From: Streptomyces sp. ISL-87
Lineage (GTDB): Bacteria > Actinomycetota > Actinomycetes > Streptomycetales > Streptomycetaceae
Direction of reading: 5' to 3'
DNA: 64,000 nucleotides
Assembly (NCBI RefSeq): GCF_018614095.1
Contig: NZ_JAGGOY010000046.1
Span: 94,797 to 158,796 of the forward strand
Positions 9,839-18,150 of the stretch are shown piece by piece. The stretch's first letter is position 1; the number at the start of each line of letters is the position of its first letter. The notes beneath the pieces are model-generated. The model worked only from the letters and a program-made list of their open reading frames with translations, was not told where the DNA came from and made no database searches. A program made the translations under genes and the position numbers.

Positions 9839-11038
9839 CTAGAGGCCGTTGACGCGGGCCATGCGTCCCACGCCCAGCGGTGGCCGGAATTCCGTGGTCA
9901 CGGCGCGCGCCCTGCGGGTCACACGGGAGTGCTGGCGCCGTACTTGGGCCATGAGGCGGCGGCTGCGCAGGGCCATCTCCAGTTCGAAGCGCGTACGGGG
10001 GTCACGCAGTCCGGGTCCGAAGAGCTTCTCCAGCTGCCGCATGCGGTAGCGCACGGTCTGCGGATGCACACTCAGCGCCTTCGCGGCCTCGGGTGCGCCG
10101 CCGCCCTCCAGCCAGGCGAGCAGGGTCACTTCGAGCCGTTCGCTCTGTCGCGGGGTCAGGTTCGCCAGCGGCCGCAGCCAGCGCGCGGCCAGGGCGTGTG
10201 CCAGGGGCTCGTCCTGGAGCAGCAACAGGGTCGAGAGGTGGTCGTCGACGAAGACGGGCCGCGCGTCCAGGCCGGCTCGGGCCGGGGTCAGGCTCAGCAG
10301 CCGCAGCGCCCAGCGCAGCGAGGAGGCGGTGTCCCGCAGTGCCACGGTGTGCCCGACGGCGGCGAACCGGCCGCGCAGTGCGGCCTCCAGGGCGGTACGG
10401 GCGTCGGGATCGGGATCGGGGTCGGGGCTCGGGACGAGCAGGCACGGCTGGGCGCCGACCATCCCGGCCAGGCCGTCTTCCAGGACGGCCGCCAGCTGCT
10501 GAGTCTCCCCGGGGCTGGCCAGGGCTATCGCCCGCACGGCGGAGGGAAGGGGCCAGCCGGCCGTCCGGGCGAGCTCGACAAGGGCAATTTCAGACATGGT
10601 CATGTCACCCGTAAGAGCGGTGAAGAGCTCCCGCCGGGCTCGTTCGGGTGTGGTGCAGAGACCGTCGCGGGCGACGACCGTCAGCGGGGCCAGCCGCCCT
10701 CGGTGAGGCTGTTGGTGCTGGTCCCGATCGCGGTCCGGGTCCCGGTCCGGGTCGGGGGCGGGGTCCGTCCGCCCGTCCCGGTCCTCATTGCGGGGCGCCG
10801 GCTGCTGCTCGTGCTTCGGGACCGCGGGCTCGACATATCCGAGGGTGGCGAGCAGGCCCGCCTCGACCTGCCGTCTGACCACGTCCTCGTCGATGTCCTC
10901 GATCAGTTCCGAGAATCCGGGGATCCCGTCGCGGAGCTCCTCCACGATCCCGGCGGCCAGCGCGGGCAGTTCCTTTCGCAGGACCCGGGTCCATTCGCCG
11001 CGCGGGCGGGACCAGATGCGGTTCAGAAGTTCGCACAT
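9839..11038 (-). CDS. PucR/CdaR-type transcriptional regulator
   Basis: 399 residues from ATG 11038 (CELLNRIWSRPRGEW), with an ACGAGG ribosome site; an in-frame ATG at 11053 lacks one. The C-terminal PucR helix-turn-helix (about 335-390) reads LTPRQSERLEVTLLAWLEGGGAPEAAKALSVHPQTVRYRMRQLEKLFG. The middle resembles the GGDEF-like CdaR region. Two Asp-Pro/Arg low-complexity runs (coded near 10405-10435 and 10700-10755) interrupt the chain. The gene is divergent from the heme-membrane-protein/NuoF-like operon, the most likely target. An effector cannot be named. Confidence 0.82.
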   Translation of the reverse strand: MCELLNRIWSRPRGEWTRVLRKELPALAAGIVEELRDGIPGFSELIEDIDEDVVRRQVEAGLLATLGYVEPAVPKHEQQPAPRNEDRDGRTDPAPDPDRDPDRDRDQHQQPHRGRLAPLTVVARDGLCTTPERARRELFTALTGDMTMSEIALVELARTAGWPLPSAVRAIALASPGETQQLAAVLEDGLAGMVGAQPCLLVPSPDPDPDPDARTALEAALRGRFAAVGHTVALRDTASSLRWALRLLSLTPARAGLDARPVFVDDHLSTLLLLQDEPLAHALAARWLRPLANLTPRQSERLEVTLLAWLEGGGAPEAAKALSVHPQTVRYRMRQLEKLFGPGLRDPRTRFELEMALRSRRLMAQVRRQHSRVTRRARAVTTEFRPPLGVGRMARVNGL

Positions 11039-11498
11039 TGTTACCTCGTTCATGCCGGGGTATGGCCAGTCCCGTGGAAGGGTGACGAGCCCGTCGAGGC
11101 CGCCGCCCCTCCCCGTCGGCGCCAGTGGCGACGGGGGAGTTGAGCACCTCGTACTCCTTCCAGGAGCGTGCCATCCACTTGCAGTCCCGCGGCTTTGCCT
11201 CATATTTGCCGTCGGGGAGGTGTGGCGGCGGACAAGGCGTCAGCCCGGTCGCCGCCCCACCACTGGAAGGGAATCTTCCGGGGACGTTCGATCTGATGAT
11301 GCCGTGGTCGCAAGAACTTGTCACGATTCGATAAATACTGTGGAGAGGTTGCGAACCTCCACGATGCTTCTGCACTCCGGCCCCCGCTCCCGGTCGGCGA
11401 GGCACCCATCTCCCGCCCGCTGCGGAGCAGTTCCGACGACTGCCCCGGGCGCCGAGTGCGAGGTGGAGTGCTCGGGCCTGGGCGTATGGGAGTACCAG
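11039..11498. promoter_or_regulatory. Divergent regulatory region of the redox operon
   Basis: 460 bases without a supported gene. An imperfect hairpin at about 11340-11362 (GTGGA-ga-GGTT-gcg-AACC-TCCAC) follows an AT-rich GATAAATACT stretch, the best candidate promoter zone for the rightward operon. A GGGAG ribosome site precedes the ATG at 11499. Confidence 0.4.
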
Positions 11499-12542
11499 AT
11501 GCCCTTGCCCCAGACGCGTATTCCGCGCTCACATCGGGCCCGCCGCACCAGACGTCATGCCAGTGCGGCCACTGCCGCGGCCGCCGGGCGGCGGGCCTTC
11601 CGACGCCCGCCCCTGCTCTCCGCCGCCGGCGGTCTGCACCCTTCGGCCCTGGGCGTCGCCGTCCTGGCTTCCCTGGCCTCCTTGGCCGTGGCGGCCCGGG
11701 CGGGTGCCCTGACGCACCTGTGGGACTTCCTCGACTACGGGGCGGGCGTGCTCTCGCTCGTCTCGCTCACCTCCGCCGTCCTGTGGGGCCTGGTGGCCAC
11801 GGACCGTACCCTGCTGACGTCCGGTCACCGGCTCCTCGCCCAAGGGGCGCACCGCGGCCTCGCCGTCTCCGGACTGGGCTTCCTCGCCCTGCACATCTGG
11901 GTCAAGGTGGCCGAGGCGCAGACGGGGGCCGCGTCCGTACTGGTGCCCTTCGCGGACCGGGACAGGCCCCTCCTCATCGGACTCGGCACCCTGGCCGGAT
12001 ACCTCTTCGTCGCCGTGGCGGTCTCCGGCGCGGTCCGCAGCGCGTTCGCCACCAAGGGCCGGTCCATGTGGTGGCGGGCCCTGCACATGGGCGCGTACCC
12101 GGCGTGGGGCGCTTCCCTGGTGCACGGGCTGAAGGCAGGCCGTCCCGCGAGCGGTTGGGTGACCGTGGCGTACGCCCTGTGCCTGATCGGCGTCGCGGGC
12201 GTGCTCGCCGTCCGCCTCCGGGCGAGGCTGCGGGCCGAGCCCACCCGGCCGGCCGTCGTGCCGCCCTCCGCTCCCCGGAAGCCGGAGCAGGCGCCGCCGC
12301 GCACCCCGAGGCCGTTCGTCCGGCAGCCCGCGGAGCAGTCCGCGGCCCGGCTGACGGCGCGGCTCGCCGGGCAGTTGGAAGGGCGCCCCTTCGCGCCGAC
12401 CCCGGAACAGCCCGCGCCCCGGCCCTCGTTCAGCGGGCAGCCAGTAGGGGAGTACACCGCGGTCTTCATCCCGAGGGCGCGGGGAGTCGCCGCGGAGGAC
12501 CGGCCGGGTGAGCCGCTCGACGGTGTCCGGGGGCGGCAGTGA
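11499..12542 (+). CDS. Multi-helix membrane protein, probable b-type cytochrome/ferric-reductase-like
   Basis: 347 residues from ATG 11499. An Arg-rich, Ala-rich N-terminus (about 1-50) precedes six hydrophobic segments (about 50-235). Histidines sit in or near helices: LAQGAHRGLAV, FLALHIWVKV, WRALHMGAYPAWGASLVHGL. That spacing fits heme ligation in the ferric-reductase/cytochrome b family. A cytoplasmic Pro/Arg-rich tail (about 245-347) has no domain I recognise. The stop overlaps the start of the NuoF-like gene (GTGA), indicating translational coupling and a shared electron-transfer role. Heme binding is inferred only. Confidence 0.7.
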   Translation: MPLPQTRIPRSHRARRTRRHASAATAAAAGRRAFRRPPLLSAAGGLHPSALGVAVLASLASLAVAARAGALTHLWDFLDYGAGVLSLVSLTSAVLWGLVATDRTLLTSGHRLLAQGAHRGLAVSGLGFLALHIWVKVAEAQTGAASVLVPFADRDRPLLIGLGTLAGYLFVAVAVSGAVRSAFATKGRSMWWRALHMGAYPAWGASLVHGLKAGRPASGWVTVAYALCLIGVAGVLAVRLRARLRAEPTRPAVVPPSAPRKPEQAPPRTPRPFVRQPAEQSAARLTARLAGQLEGRPFAPTPEQPAPRPSFSGQPVGEYTAVFIPRARGVAAEDRPGEPLDGVRGRQ

Positions 12543-13987
12543 CCGGTGTTCCGCGGCCGGCGCTGGGGTGCGTGGGACAGCCCCGGCTGCTCGCAGGACT
12601 CGACACGGCCGCGCGGCTCGATCGCACCGGCCACCTCTCCGTGCACGGCGCGCTGCCCGCGTACCGCCCCGATGACCTGGTGGAGCTCGCCGAGGGGATC
12701 GACCTGCGGGGCCGCGGGGGAGCGGGCTTCCCCTTCGCCCGCAAACTCCGGGCCGTCACCCGGTCCGCCCGCGGGCGGGACGGTGGAACCGCCGTCGTCG
12801 TCAACGGCAGTGAGGGCGAGCCGAGTTGCCTCAAGGACACGGCCCTGCTGCTGCACGTCCCGCACATGGTGCTCGACGGCGCCCTGCTGGCCGCCGGCGC
12901 GCTCGGCGCGGAGGACGTCGTCGTCGGCGTGACCCGTGAGGACGTGGAGCAGTCGGTGCGCGAAGCCGTCGCCGAACGGGGCCCGGCCGGCCGCCGGGTC
13001 CGCGTCATCAGGCTGCCCGAGCGCTTCGTCACGGGCGAGGGGACCTCCCTCGTCAACGGGCTGGACGGCGGCGCCGCGCTCCCCTCGGGGCAGAAGGTGC
13101 GGACCAGCGAGCGGGGGCTGGGCGGGCAGCCCACCCTGCTGTCCAATACGGAGACGTACGCCCAACTGGCCGTCGCCGCACGCCTCGGCGCGGCCGGCTA
13201 CCGCATGGCCGGGCTGCCGGCCGAGCCGGGCACCATTCTGCTGACGGTCGCCGGAGCCACGGTCGTCGAGGTGCCGACCGGGACATCGCTGGCGTACGTC
13301 CTGGACCTGTGCGGGACGGGGCCGGGCCAGGGTGTCCTGGTCGGCGGGTACCACGGCCGGTGGCTCAGCCCGGCCGCGGCCCGCTCGGCGGCGCTCTCCC
13401 GGCACTCCCTGGCCTCGTACGACGCGGTGCTGGGGGCCGGCGCGGTCCTGCCGCTGCCCGAGGACACGTGCCCGGCCGGCGAGATCGCCCGGGTGACCCG
13501 CTGGATGGCGGACGAGTCCGCGGGCCAGTGCGGGCCGTGCGTCAGAGGGCTGCCCTCGCTCGCCGACGCCGTGGAGGAGCTGGTGGGCGGGGGAGGGCGA
13601 GCCGCACTCGAAGCGGTGGAGGCGCGCATGCGCGCGGTACGCGGCCGCGGTGCGTGCAGCCACCCTGACGGCACGTCCTCCTTCGTGGCCTCCGGGCTCG
13701 CCGTCTTCCCCGACGAGCTCCGCGACCACGCACTCGGCAGCGGCTGCGGGCGCCGCGTCCTCGGGGCCCTGCCGCTGCCGGCCGACGAGAACCCCGAACG
13801 GCTCGTCGTGGACTGGACGCTGTGCAAGGGCCACGGGCTGTGCGTGGACCTGCTGCCCGACGTCGTCCGGCTGGGCGCCGACGGATACCCGGCGCAGGGC
13901 GTCATGCCCGTCCCCGGAAGGCTGCGGCCGAAGGCGCTCCGCGCGGTGCGCCGCTGTCCGGCGCTCGCCCTGCGCATTCAGGAATGA
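12539..13987 (+). CDS. NuoF-like NADH/Fe-S flavoprotein fused to a ferredoxin domain
   Basis: 482 residues from GTG 12539. The Complex I 51-kDa-like domain (about 45-260) has RGRGGAGFPFARKL and VVNGSEGEPSCLKD. An SLBB-like stretch (about 255-300) and an Fe-S domain with ESAGQCGPC and RGACSHPDG follow. NuoF normally has ESCGxCxPC, so the first ligand Cys is Ala here. The last about 65 residues are a ferredoxin: CKGHGLC, then RRCPALAL, three cysteines as in 3Fe-4S ferredoxins. It probably passes electrons between NAD(P)H or a quinone pool and the heme membrane protein coded just upstream. That role is inference. Confidence 0.78.
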   Translation: MTGVPRPALGCVGQPRLLAGLDTAARLDRTGHLSVHGALPAYRPDDLVELAEGIDLRGRGGAGFPFARKLRAVTRSARGRDGGTAVVVNGSEGEPSCLKDTALLLHVPHMVLDGALLAAGALGAEDVVVGVTREDVEQSVREAVAERGPAGRRVRVIRLPERFVTGEGTSLVNGLDGGAALPSGQKVRTSERGLGGQPTLLSNTETYAQLAVAARLGAAGYRMAGLPAEPGTILLTVAGATVVEVPTGTSLAYVLDLCGTGPGQGVLVGGYHGRWLSPAAARSAALSRHSLASYDAVLGAGAVLPLPEDTCPAGEIARVTRWMADESAGQCGPCVRGLPSLADAVEELVGGGGRAALEAVEARMRAVRGRGACSHPDGTSSFVASGLAVFPDELRDHALGSGCGRRVLGALPLPADENPERLVVDWTLCKGHGLCVDLLPDVVRLGADGYPAQGVMPVPGRLRPKALRAVRRCPALALRIQE

Positions 13988-14132
13988 GCTGCCGGTAAAC
14001 GGCTGTGGCCGATAGGAGTTCACCCTTTGGCGCGATCTGACAAATTCCCGGGAATCTGAATTCGACAGGCCCAGCAGGCCCTATGAATGACCGAGGACAC
14101 GAAAGCGCCGGGATTGACCCGAAGGAGAGATC

Positions 14133-15131
14133 GTGAACAAGAAGCGTCGTGGGGCAGCTGTCGGATCGGTCGCCGCGGTACTGCTGCTGGCGGCAGGATG
14201 CGGAAGCGGTGCCGACACCGCCCGTACGGTGAATTCCGTACAGCCCGCTGGCGGCAGCAAGGTCCTCGGAAGCGGGTATGACTCGGGATACGGGTCGAAC
14301 GGAAACGGGGCGGACTCCGCGGCCGGCGCCGGATCGAGCTACGGAAGCGGCTCCGGAACCGGCACCGGAAGTGACTCCGCCGCCGGGAAGACCGGGCCGG
14401 CCGGACAGCTGGCCCTGCGGGACATCCCGGAGGTGGGCAAGGTGGTCACCGACAGCGCCGGGGCCACCCTCTACCGCTTCGACAAGGACACGGCCAAGCC
14501 CCCGAAGTCCGCCTGCGAAGGCGACTGCGCCACGGCGTGGCCGCCGGTGTCGGCGTCCGACGCCTCAGCCGCCGAAGGCATCGACCCCGGCCTCCTCGGC
14601 GAGGTCGTCCGGTCCGACGGCAGCAAGCAGCTGACCCTCGCGGGCTGGCCCGTGTACCGCTACGCCAAGGACGGTCAGGCGGGCGACGCGAAGGGCGAGG
14701 GTGTCGGCGGTACGTGGCACGCGCTGGCAGCCGACGGGAAGAAGGCCATCGACCAGAATTCCAAGTCCGGTGACGAACTCTCCGTGGCCACGAACGAAAA
14801 GCTCGGAAAGATTCTAGTGGACGGCCAGGGACGCACGCTCTACCGATTCAACAAGGACAGTGCCTGGCCGATGAAGTTCGGCTGCCTCGGTGCCTGCCTG
14901 GACACCTGGAAACCCGCCGCGCCCGTCGACAAGACAAAGGCGTCCGGAATTCCCGGCAAATTGGTCGGATCGGTGAAGCGCCCCGACGGCACGGAACAAT
15001 TGACGATCGACTGCTGGCCGGTCTATCTGTTCACCGGCGACACCGAGCCCGGCCAGACCAACGGACACAACAAGCAGGGGCTCTGGTTCGCGGTCAACGA
15101 CGCCGGCAAGAAGGTCCCGGCGGGCGGGTGA
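14133..15131 (+). CDS. SCO0930-type lipoprotein with secreted repeats (PF03640)
   Basis: 332 residues. Lipobox LLAAGC, lipidated Cys 23. A Gly/Ser-rich linker (about 45-88) leads to the repeats typical of PF03640. Each pairs a strand like GATLYRFDKD or GRTLYRFNKD with a Cys pair in a Trp loop (CEGDCATAWPP; CLGACLDTW), then a GWPVYRY or CWPVYLF segment. A role in extracytoplasmic electron transfer or redox chemistry has been suggested for such lipoproteins and fits the upstream cytochrome-like and NuoF-like genes; direct function is unproven. A good AAGGAGAG ribosome site precedes ATG 14133. Confidence 0.85.
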   Translation: MNKKRRGAAVGSVAAVLLLAAGCGSGADTARTVNSVQPAGGSKVLGSGYDSGYGSNGNGADSAAGAGSSYGSGSGTGTGSDSAAGKTGPAGQLALRDIPEVGKVVTDSAGATLYRFDKDTAKPPKSACEGDCATAWPPVSASDASAAEGIDPGLLGEVVRSDGSKQLTLAGWPVYRYAKDGQAGDAKGEGVGGTWHALAADGKKAIDQNSKSGDELSVATNEKLGKILVDGQGRTLYRFNKDSAWPMKFGCLGACLDTWKPAAPVDKTKASGIPGKLVGSVKRPDGTEQLTIDCWPVYLFTGDTEPGQTNGHNKQGLWFAVNDAGKKVPAGG

Positions 15132-15138
15132 GCGAGCC

Positions 15139-15804
15139 ATGCCGGATTCACCCCGTATCACCGCCCGCCACGTGGTGCCCTGCGTCGCCGTGTTGATCGC
15201 CTCCCTGGTGTGCGGAGGGTGCACCGGGCAGGGGCAGGCGGCCCACCGGGGCGCGGGCGGTACCGATCCGGTCGAGACGCCCGCCTCCAGCCCGGTCTCC
15301 TCCGGCCCGGTCTCCTCCGCCCCGGCCGCGTCCGGCTCGGTCTCCTCCGGCCCGGCTTCCTCCGCCCGTCCCGCCACGCTCCAGGAGATCGCTGCCGCCC
15401 TCGGCTGCGCGGCCGAGGTCACGGTCGACGCGGAGGAACTGAAGGAAGGCGCCTGCGGGGCGGGGGAGGAGGGGTACCGCATGGTCACCTTCAGCGCCGA
15501 CCAGGGCCAGCGCGCGTGGCTCGCGGAGTCCCGGATGTACGGCGGCACCTACCTCGTCGGGAACCGCTGGGTGGTCACCGCCGCCTCGGCCGAGGCCCTG
15601 GCACCCCTACGCGAGCACCTCGGCGGAACCGTCGAAACCGGTGACTCCCACGGGGCCGAGCACACCCCGGGGCACGGCGGCTCAGAGCACAGCACTGCAG
15701 AGCACAGCACCCCAGATGCCAACACCGCAGACCCCGACACCGCAGACCCCGACACCCCAGCGCACCCCCACCCGGAGCACACCGTCTCGCCCCCGACCCC
15801 CTGA
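15139..15804 (+). CDS. Exported protein of unknown function, lipoprotein-like
   Basis: 221 residues, seven bases after the SCO0930-type lipoprotein gene, so in the same operon. A hydrophobic signal ends LVCGGC, which is near a lipobox but lacks the usual -3 residue. A Ser/Ala/Pro linker made of imperfect repeats (about 45-82) precedes a compact domain (about 83-165) starting RPATLQEIAAALGCAAEVTVD, with GYRMVTFSADQGQRAWL and GTYLVGNRWVVTA. The tail (about 170-221) is His/Thr/Asp/Pro-rich from short tandem repeats. No family is recognised beyond being a Streptomyces secreted protein. Confidence 0.65.
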   Translation: MPDSPRITARHVVPCVAVLIASLVCGGCTGQGQAAHRGAGGTDPVETPASSPVSSGPVSSAPAASGSVSSGPASSARPATLQEIAAALGCAAEVTVDAEELKEGACGAGEEGYRMVTFSADQGQRAWLAESRMYGGTYLVGNRWVVTAASAEALAPLREHLGGTVETGDSHGAEHTPGHGGSEHSTAEHSTPDANTADPDTADPDTPAHPHPEHTVSPPTP

Positions 15805-15819
15805 CACCTCCTCCTCCGT

Positions 15820-15849
15820 GGCCCTGTCCGCCGTCAGGCGGGCAGGGCC
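15820..15849. terminator. Bidirectional terminator hairpin
   Basis: GGCCCTGtCCGCC (15820-15832) pairs with GGCGGgCAGGGCC (15837-15849) around GTCA, with one mismatch. It lies between convergent genes and overlaps the last codons of the anti-sigma gene. Confidence 0.7.
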
Positions 15850-16580
15850 AACAGGATGAGGGGCTTGCTGGAGGGCTGGAGGGAGCCGCCTTCGGGTTCG
15901 AGGGTGAGTCCGACGGCATTGGCGCCCGCGAGGTCGCCTTGCATGAGGGTGGCGCCGTCGTGCCGCAGCAGGCCGGCCGGGCGCATGGTGCCGTGGTCGT
16001 CGAACCAGAGCTGGTAGGTCCTGCCCGCTCCGGGATCCGACAGGCCGGCGCCGATGAAGACGGCCCTGTTCCGCTGCCGCGAGCTGACGACCGAGGTGGT
16101 GGCCCCGCCAGCGGTGCGGCCGTGGACGGTACGGGCGTCGGGTGCGGCCATGACCGTGCTGAGGTCCTGGAGCCGTCGTTCGGTGCGCTGGGCCTGCTGC
16201 CTGGCCTCGTCGGCCTGTTGGTGCTGCCACGCGGCGATGCCCGCCAGGGCGGCTGCCGCGGCCAGGCAGGCGGCGATCACCAGCGGCGCGGCCTTCCGGC
16301 GCACGACGCCGGTGAAGGTGACGGGTGTGTCCGGCCCGGACAGCCGCGGAGGCAGCTGGCGGACCGAGTCGATGCCGTGCATGACCGAGGTCTTCATGCC
16401 GGGCGGCGCGGGCAGGGCGGCCGCGCCGGCCAAACGGCCGGCGGTGGCGGTGAATTCGGCCGCCTCCTGCCGGCAGGAGGCGCAGTGCGCCAGGTGTGCG
16501 GTGAAGGCGTCGTGCTCCTCGGGCGTGAGCGCGTGAAGGGCGTACGCGCCGGTGAGGGTGTGCATGTCGTCGTTTCTCAT
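15834..16580 (-). CDS. Anti-sigma factor, RskA type
   Basis: 248 residues. The N-terminal zinc-type anti-sigma domain (about 5-45) has ALTPEEHDAFTAHLAHCASC, the HxxxCxxC signature. One membrane helix (about 100-120: APLVIAACLAAAAALAGIAAW) and an extracytoplasmic RskA domain (about 150-248) with FIGAGLSDPGAGRTYQLWF and DHGTMRPAGL follow. Its ATG overlaps the sigma-factor stop (ATGA), the usual coupled pair. It should hold the sigma factor inactive at the membrane until regulated proteolysis. In mycobacteria RskA controls SigK. Confidence 0.9.
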   Translation of the reverse strand: MRNDDMHTLTGAYALHALTPEEHDAFTAHLAHCASCRQEAAEFTATAGRLAGAAALPAPPGMKTSVMHGIDSVRQLPPRLSGPDTPVTFTGVVRRKAAPLVIAACLAAAAALAGIAAWQHQQADEARQQAQRTERRLQDLSTVMAAPDARTVHGRTAGGATTSVVSSRQRNRAVFIGAGLSDPGAGRTYQLWFDDHGTMRPAGLLRHDGATLMQGDLAGANAVGLTLEPEGGSLQPSSKPLILLALPA

Positions 16581-17182
16581 GTGGTCACCCCCATGCAGTC
16601 GCGCAGCCGGATCAGCCCGTCGCGCATGCGTGTCTTGATGGTAGGCAGCGGGGTGCGCAGTGTTTCCGCGACCTCGCGATAGGTCAGGCCCTGGTAGTAG
16701 GCGAGGGTGACGGCCTGGCGCTGCAGTTCGGTCAGCCCGTGCATGCAGCGGCGGACCTGTTCGCTCTCCAGCCGGATCTCGACCTGCTCGGCCACCTCGT
16801 CGAAGGGCCGCTGCTGTTCCCGCGTGGCCTGGTGGTGATCGCGGTTGGTGGCGGCCTGGGCGGAGCGGACCCGGTCGACGGCGCGCCGGTGCGCGACGGT
16901 GGCGGCCCAAGCCGTGACGCTGCCCTGCTCGGGGCGGTAGCGGGCGGCCTGCCGCCAGAGGTCGATCATGACCTCCTGGGCGACCTCCTCCGACTGGGCG
17001 CGGTCGCGTACGACCTTGACGACGATGCCGAACACGGTGCCGGAGATGGCGTCGTAGAGGGCGGCGAAGGCGTCCTTGTCGCCGCGGGCCACCTGGGCCA
17101 TCAGGTCTTCGAGCCGGTTGCCGCCGGCCGCGCCGGCCCCGCTCCCGGTCCCGGTGCCGATGAAGGGGAGGGGTTCCCTCAC
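16577..17182 (-). CDS. ECF sigma factor, SigK type
   Basis: 201 residues from GTG 17182, which has GAGGGG about seven bases upstream; a GTG at 17203 in frame is an alternative. Region 2 (about 20-90) includes FAALYDAISGTVFGIVVKVVRDRAQSEEVAQEVMIDLWR, and region 4 (about 135-190) includes LTELQRQAVTLAYYQGLTYREVAETL followed by PTIKTRMRDGLIRLRDCM. Overlaps and is coupled to the RskA-type gene. In Mycobacterium SigK drives fasciclin-domain genes (mpt70/mpt83). Here a fasciclin fragment lies just across the divergent region, but it is broken. Confidence 0.9.
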   Translation of the reverse strand: MREPLPFIGTGTGSGAGAAGGNRLEDLMAQVARGDKDAFAALYDAISGTVFGIVVKVVRDRAQSEEVAQEVMIDLWRQAARYRPEQGSVTAWAATVAHRRAVDRVRSAQAATNRDHHQATREQQRPFDEVAEQVEIRLESEQVRRCMHGLTELQRQAVTLAYYQGLTYREVAETLRTPLPTIKTRMRDGLIRLRDCMGVTT

Positions 17183-17433
17183 AGGTGCCCCTCTCCGCCG
17201 CACGGCGTGCGGGGTCGCCCGGTGGTCGGGGGTGGTCCGTCAAGGTGCGTCCGTCTCATGGCAGTCCTTCGGTGTGATGCCGGTGATGCCCAGTTCGCTT
17301 CTTGACCGGACTTCGTAGCGCCCGCGCCTGCGGATGGGGCCGGTGATCCGGCGTCCCGGCGGCGGCCCGGAAACGTCAACTCCGCAACCGATCTTCATCT
17401 CATCGGAGGCTAGGCCAATCCGCCTCGCCGAGG
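17183..17433. promoter_or_regulatory. Divergent region between sigK-like gene and the broken target locus
   Basis: No gene is supported here. A SigK-type sigma factor would be expected to autoregulate and to fire toward the right. No ECF promoter pair could be assigned with confidence. Confidence 0.3.
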
Positions 17434-18150
17434 GTGCCGAATGGCGGGTGTGAGCAACTTCCGCAGGCCCAGCGCCGCCGCGAGCAGGCCGACGACGGTG
17501 AGGATGACCGGCGGGCGGGCGGCGCGGGGATGGTGGCCTTCGGGTTCGTGGGCGCGGCCGCGGCCGTGCTGCGGCCCGACGCGGGCGGAGCGGCCGATGC
17601 CCTGCCCTCGCTGGCCGGCGGCTTCGCCGGGGCCCTGGCGCTCTCCGTGCTCTCGGGAAGACTCACGCCCGCGGCCACGCCGTCCGGCGATGAGGGCGTC
17701 GGCGCGGGCTGGAGCCGGCGGGGGTTCCTGCTGGCGGCCTCCGCCACCACGGTGGCCGCCACGGGGGCGGGCGTCCTCGGCCGTGCGGTGAACGGCCGCC
17801 GCGGCCGGGGCGCGGCCGCCTCGCGCAACACGGTCGTCCTGCCGCCTCCCGCATCCCCGGCCCCCGCGATCCCCCGGGGCGCCGTACTGAACGTGCCCGG
17901 CATCAGTGCGTTCACCACACCGAACCGGGACTTCTACCGGGTCGACACCGCCCTGGTGGTCCCGAGGATCGACGCCGGGACCTGGCGGCTGCGCATCCAC
18001 GGCAAAGGGGTGGCCCGCCCGCGCACCTACACGTTCGAAGACCTTCTCTCCCGCCCGCTCAGCGAACGCGACATCACCTTGACCTGCGTGTCCAACGAGG
18101 TCGGCGGCCCGTACGCGGGAAACGCCCGCTGGCTCGGCGTACCGCTGGCC
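17434..18150 (+). pseudogene. Molybdopterin-dependent oxidoreductase, truncated 5' fragment
   Basis: The frame reads VAFGFVGAAAAVLRPDAGGAADALPSLAGG (end of the membrane part), then GWSRRGFLLAASATTVAATGAG, then VPGISAFTTPNRDFYRVDTALVVP, RIHGKGVARPRTYTFEDLL and the conserved ITLTCVSNEVGGPYAGNARWLGVPLA. These are the N-terminal portion of actinobacterial sulfite-oxidase-like, membrane-anchored molybdopterin oxidoreductases, with the cofactor-region Cys in LTCVSNEVGG. The chain stops matching after GVPLA at about 18150. About half the catalytic domain and the dimerisation domain are missing, and the sequence runs out of frame into a fasciclin gene. The usual transmembrane helices before VAFGFVG are also absent from this frame. 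Confidence 0.75.
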
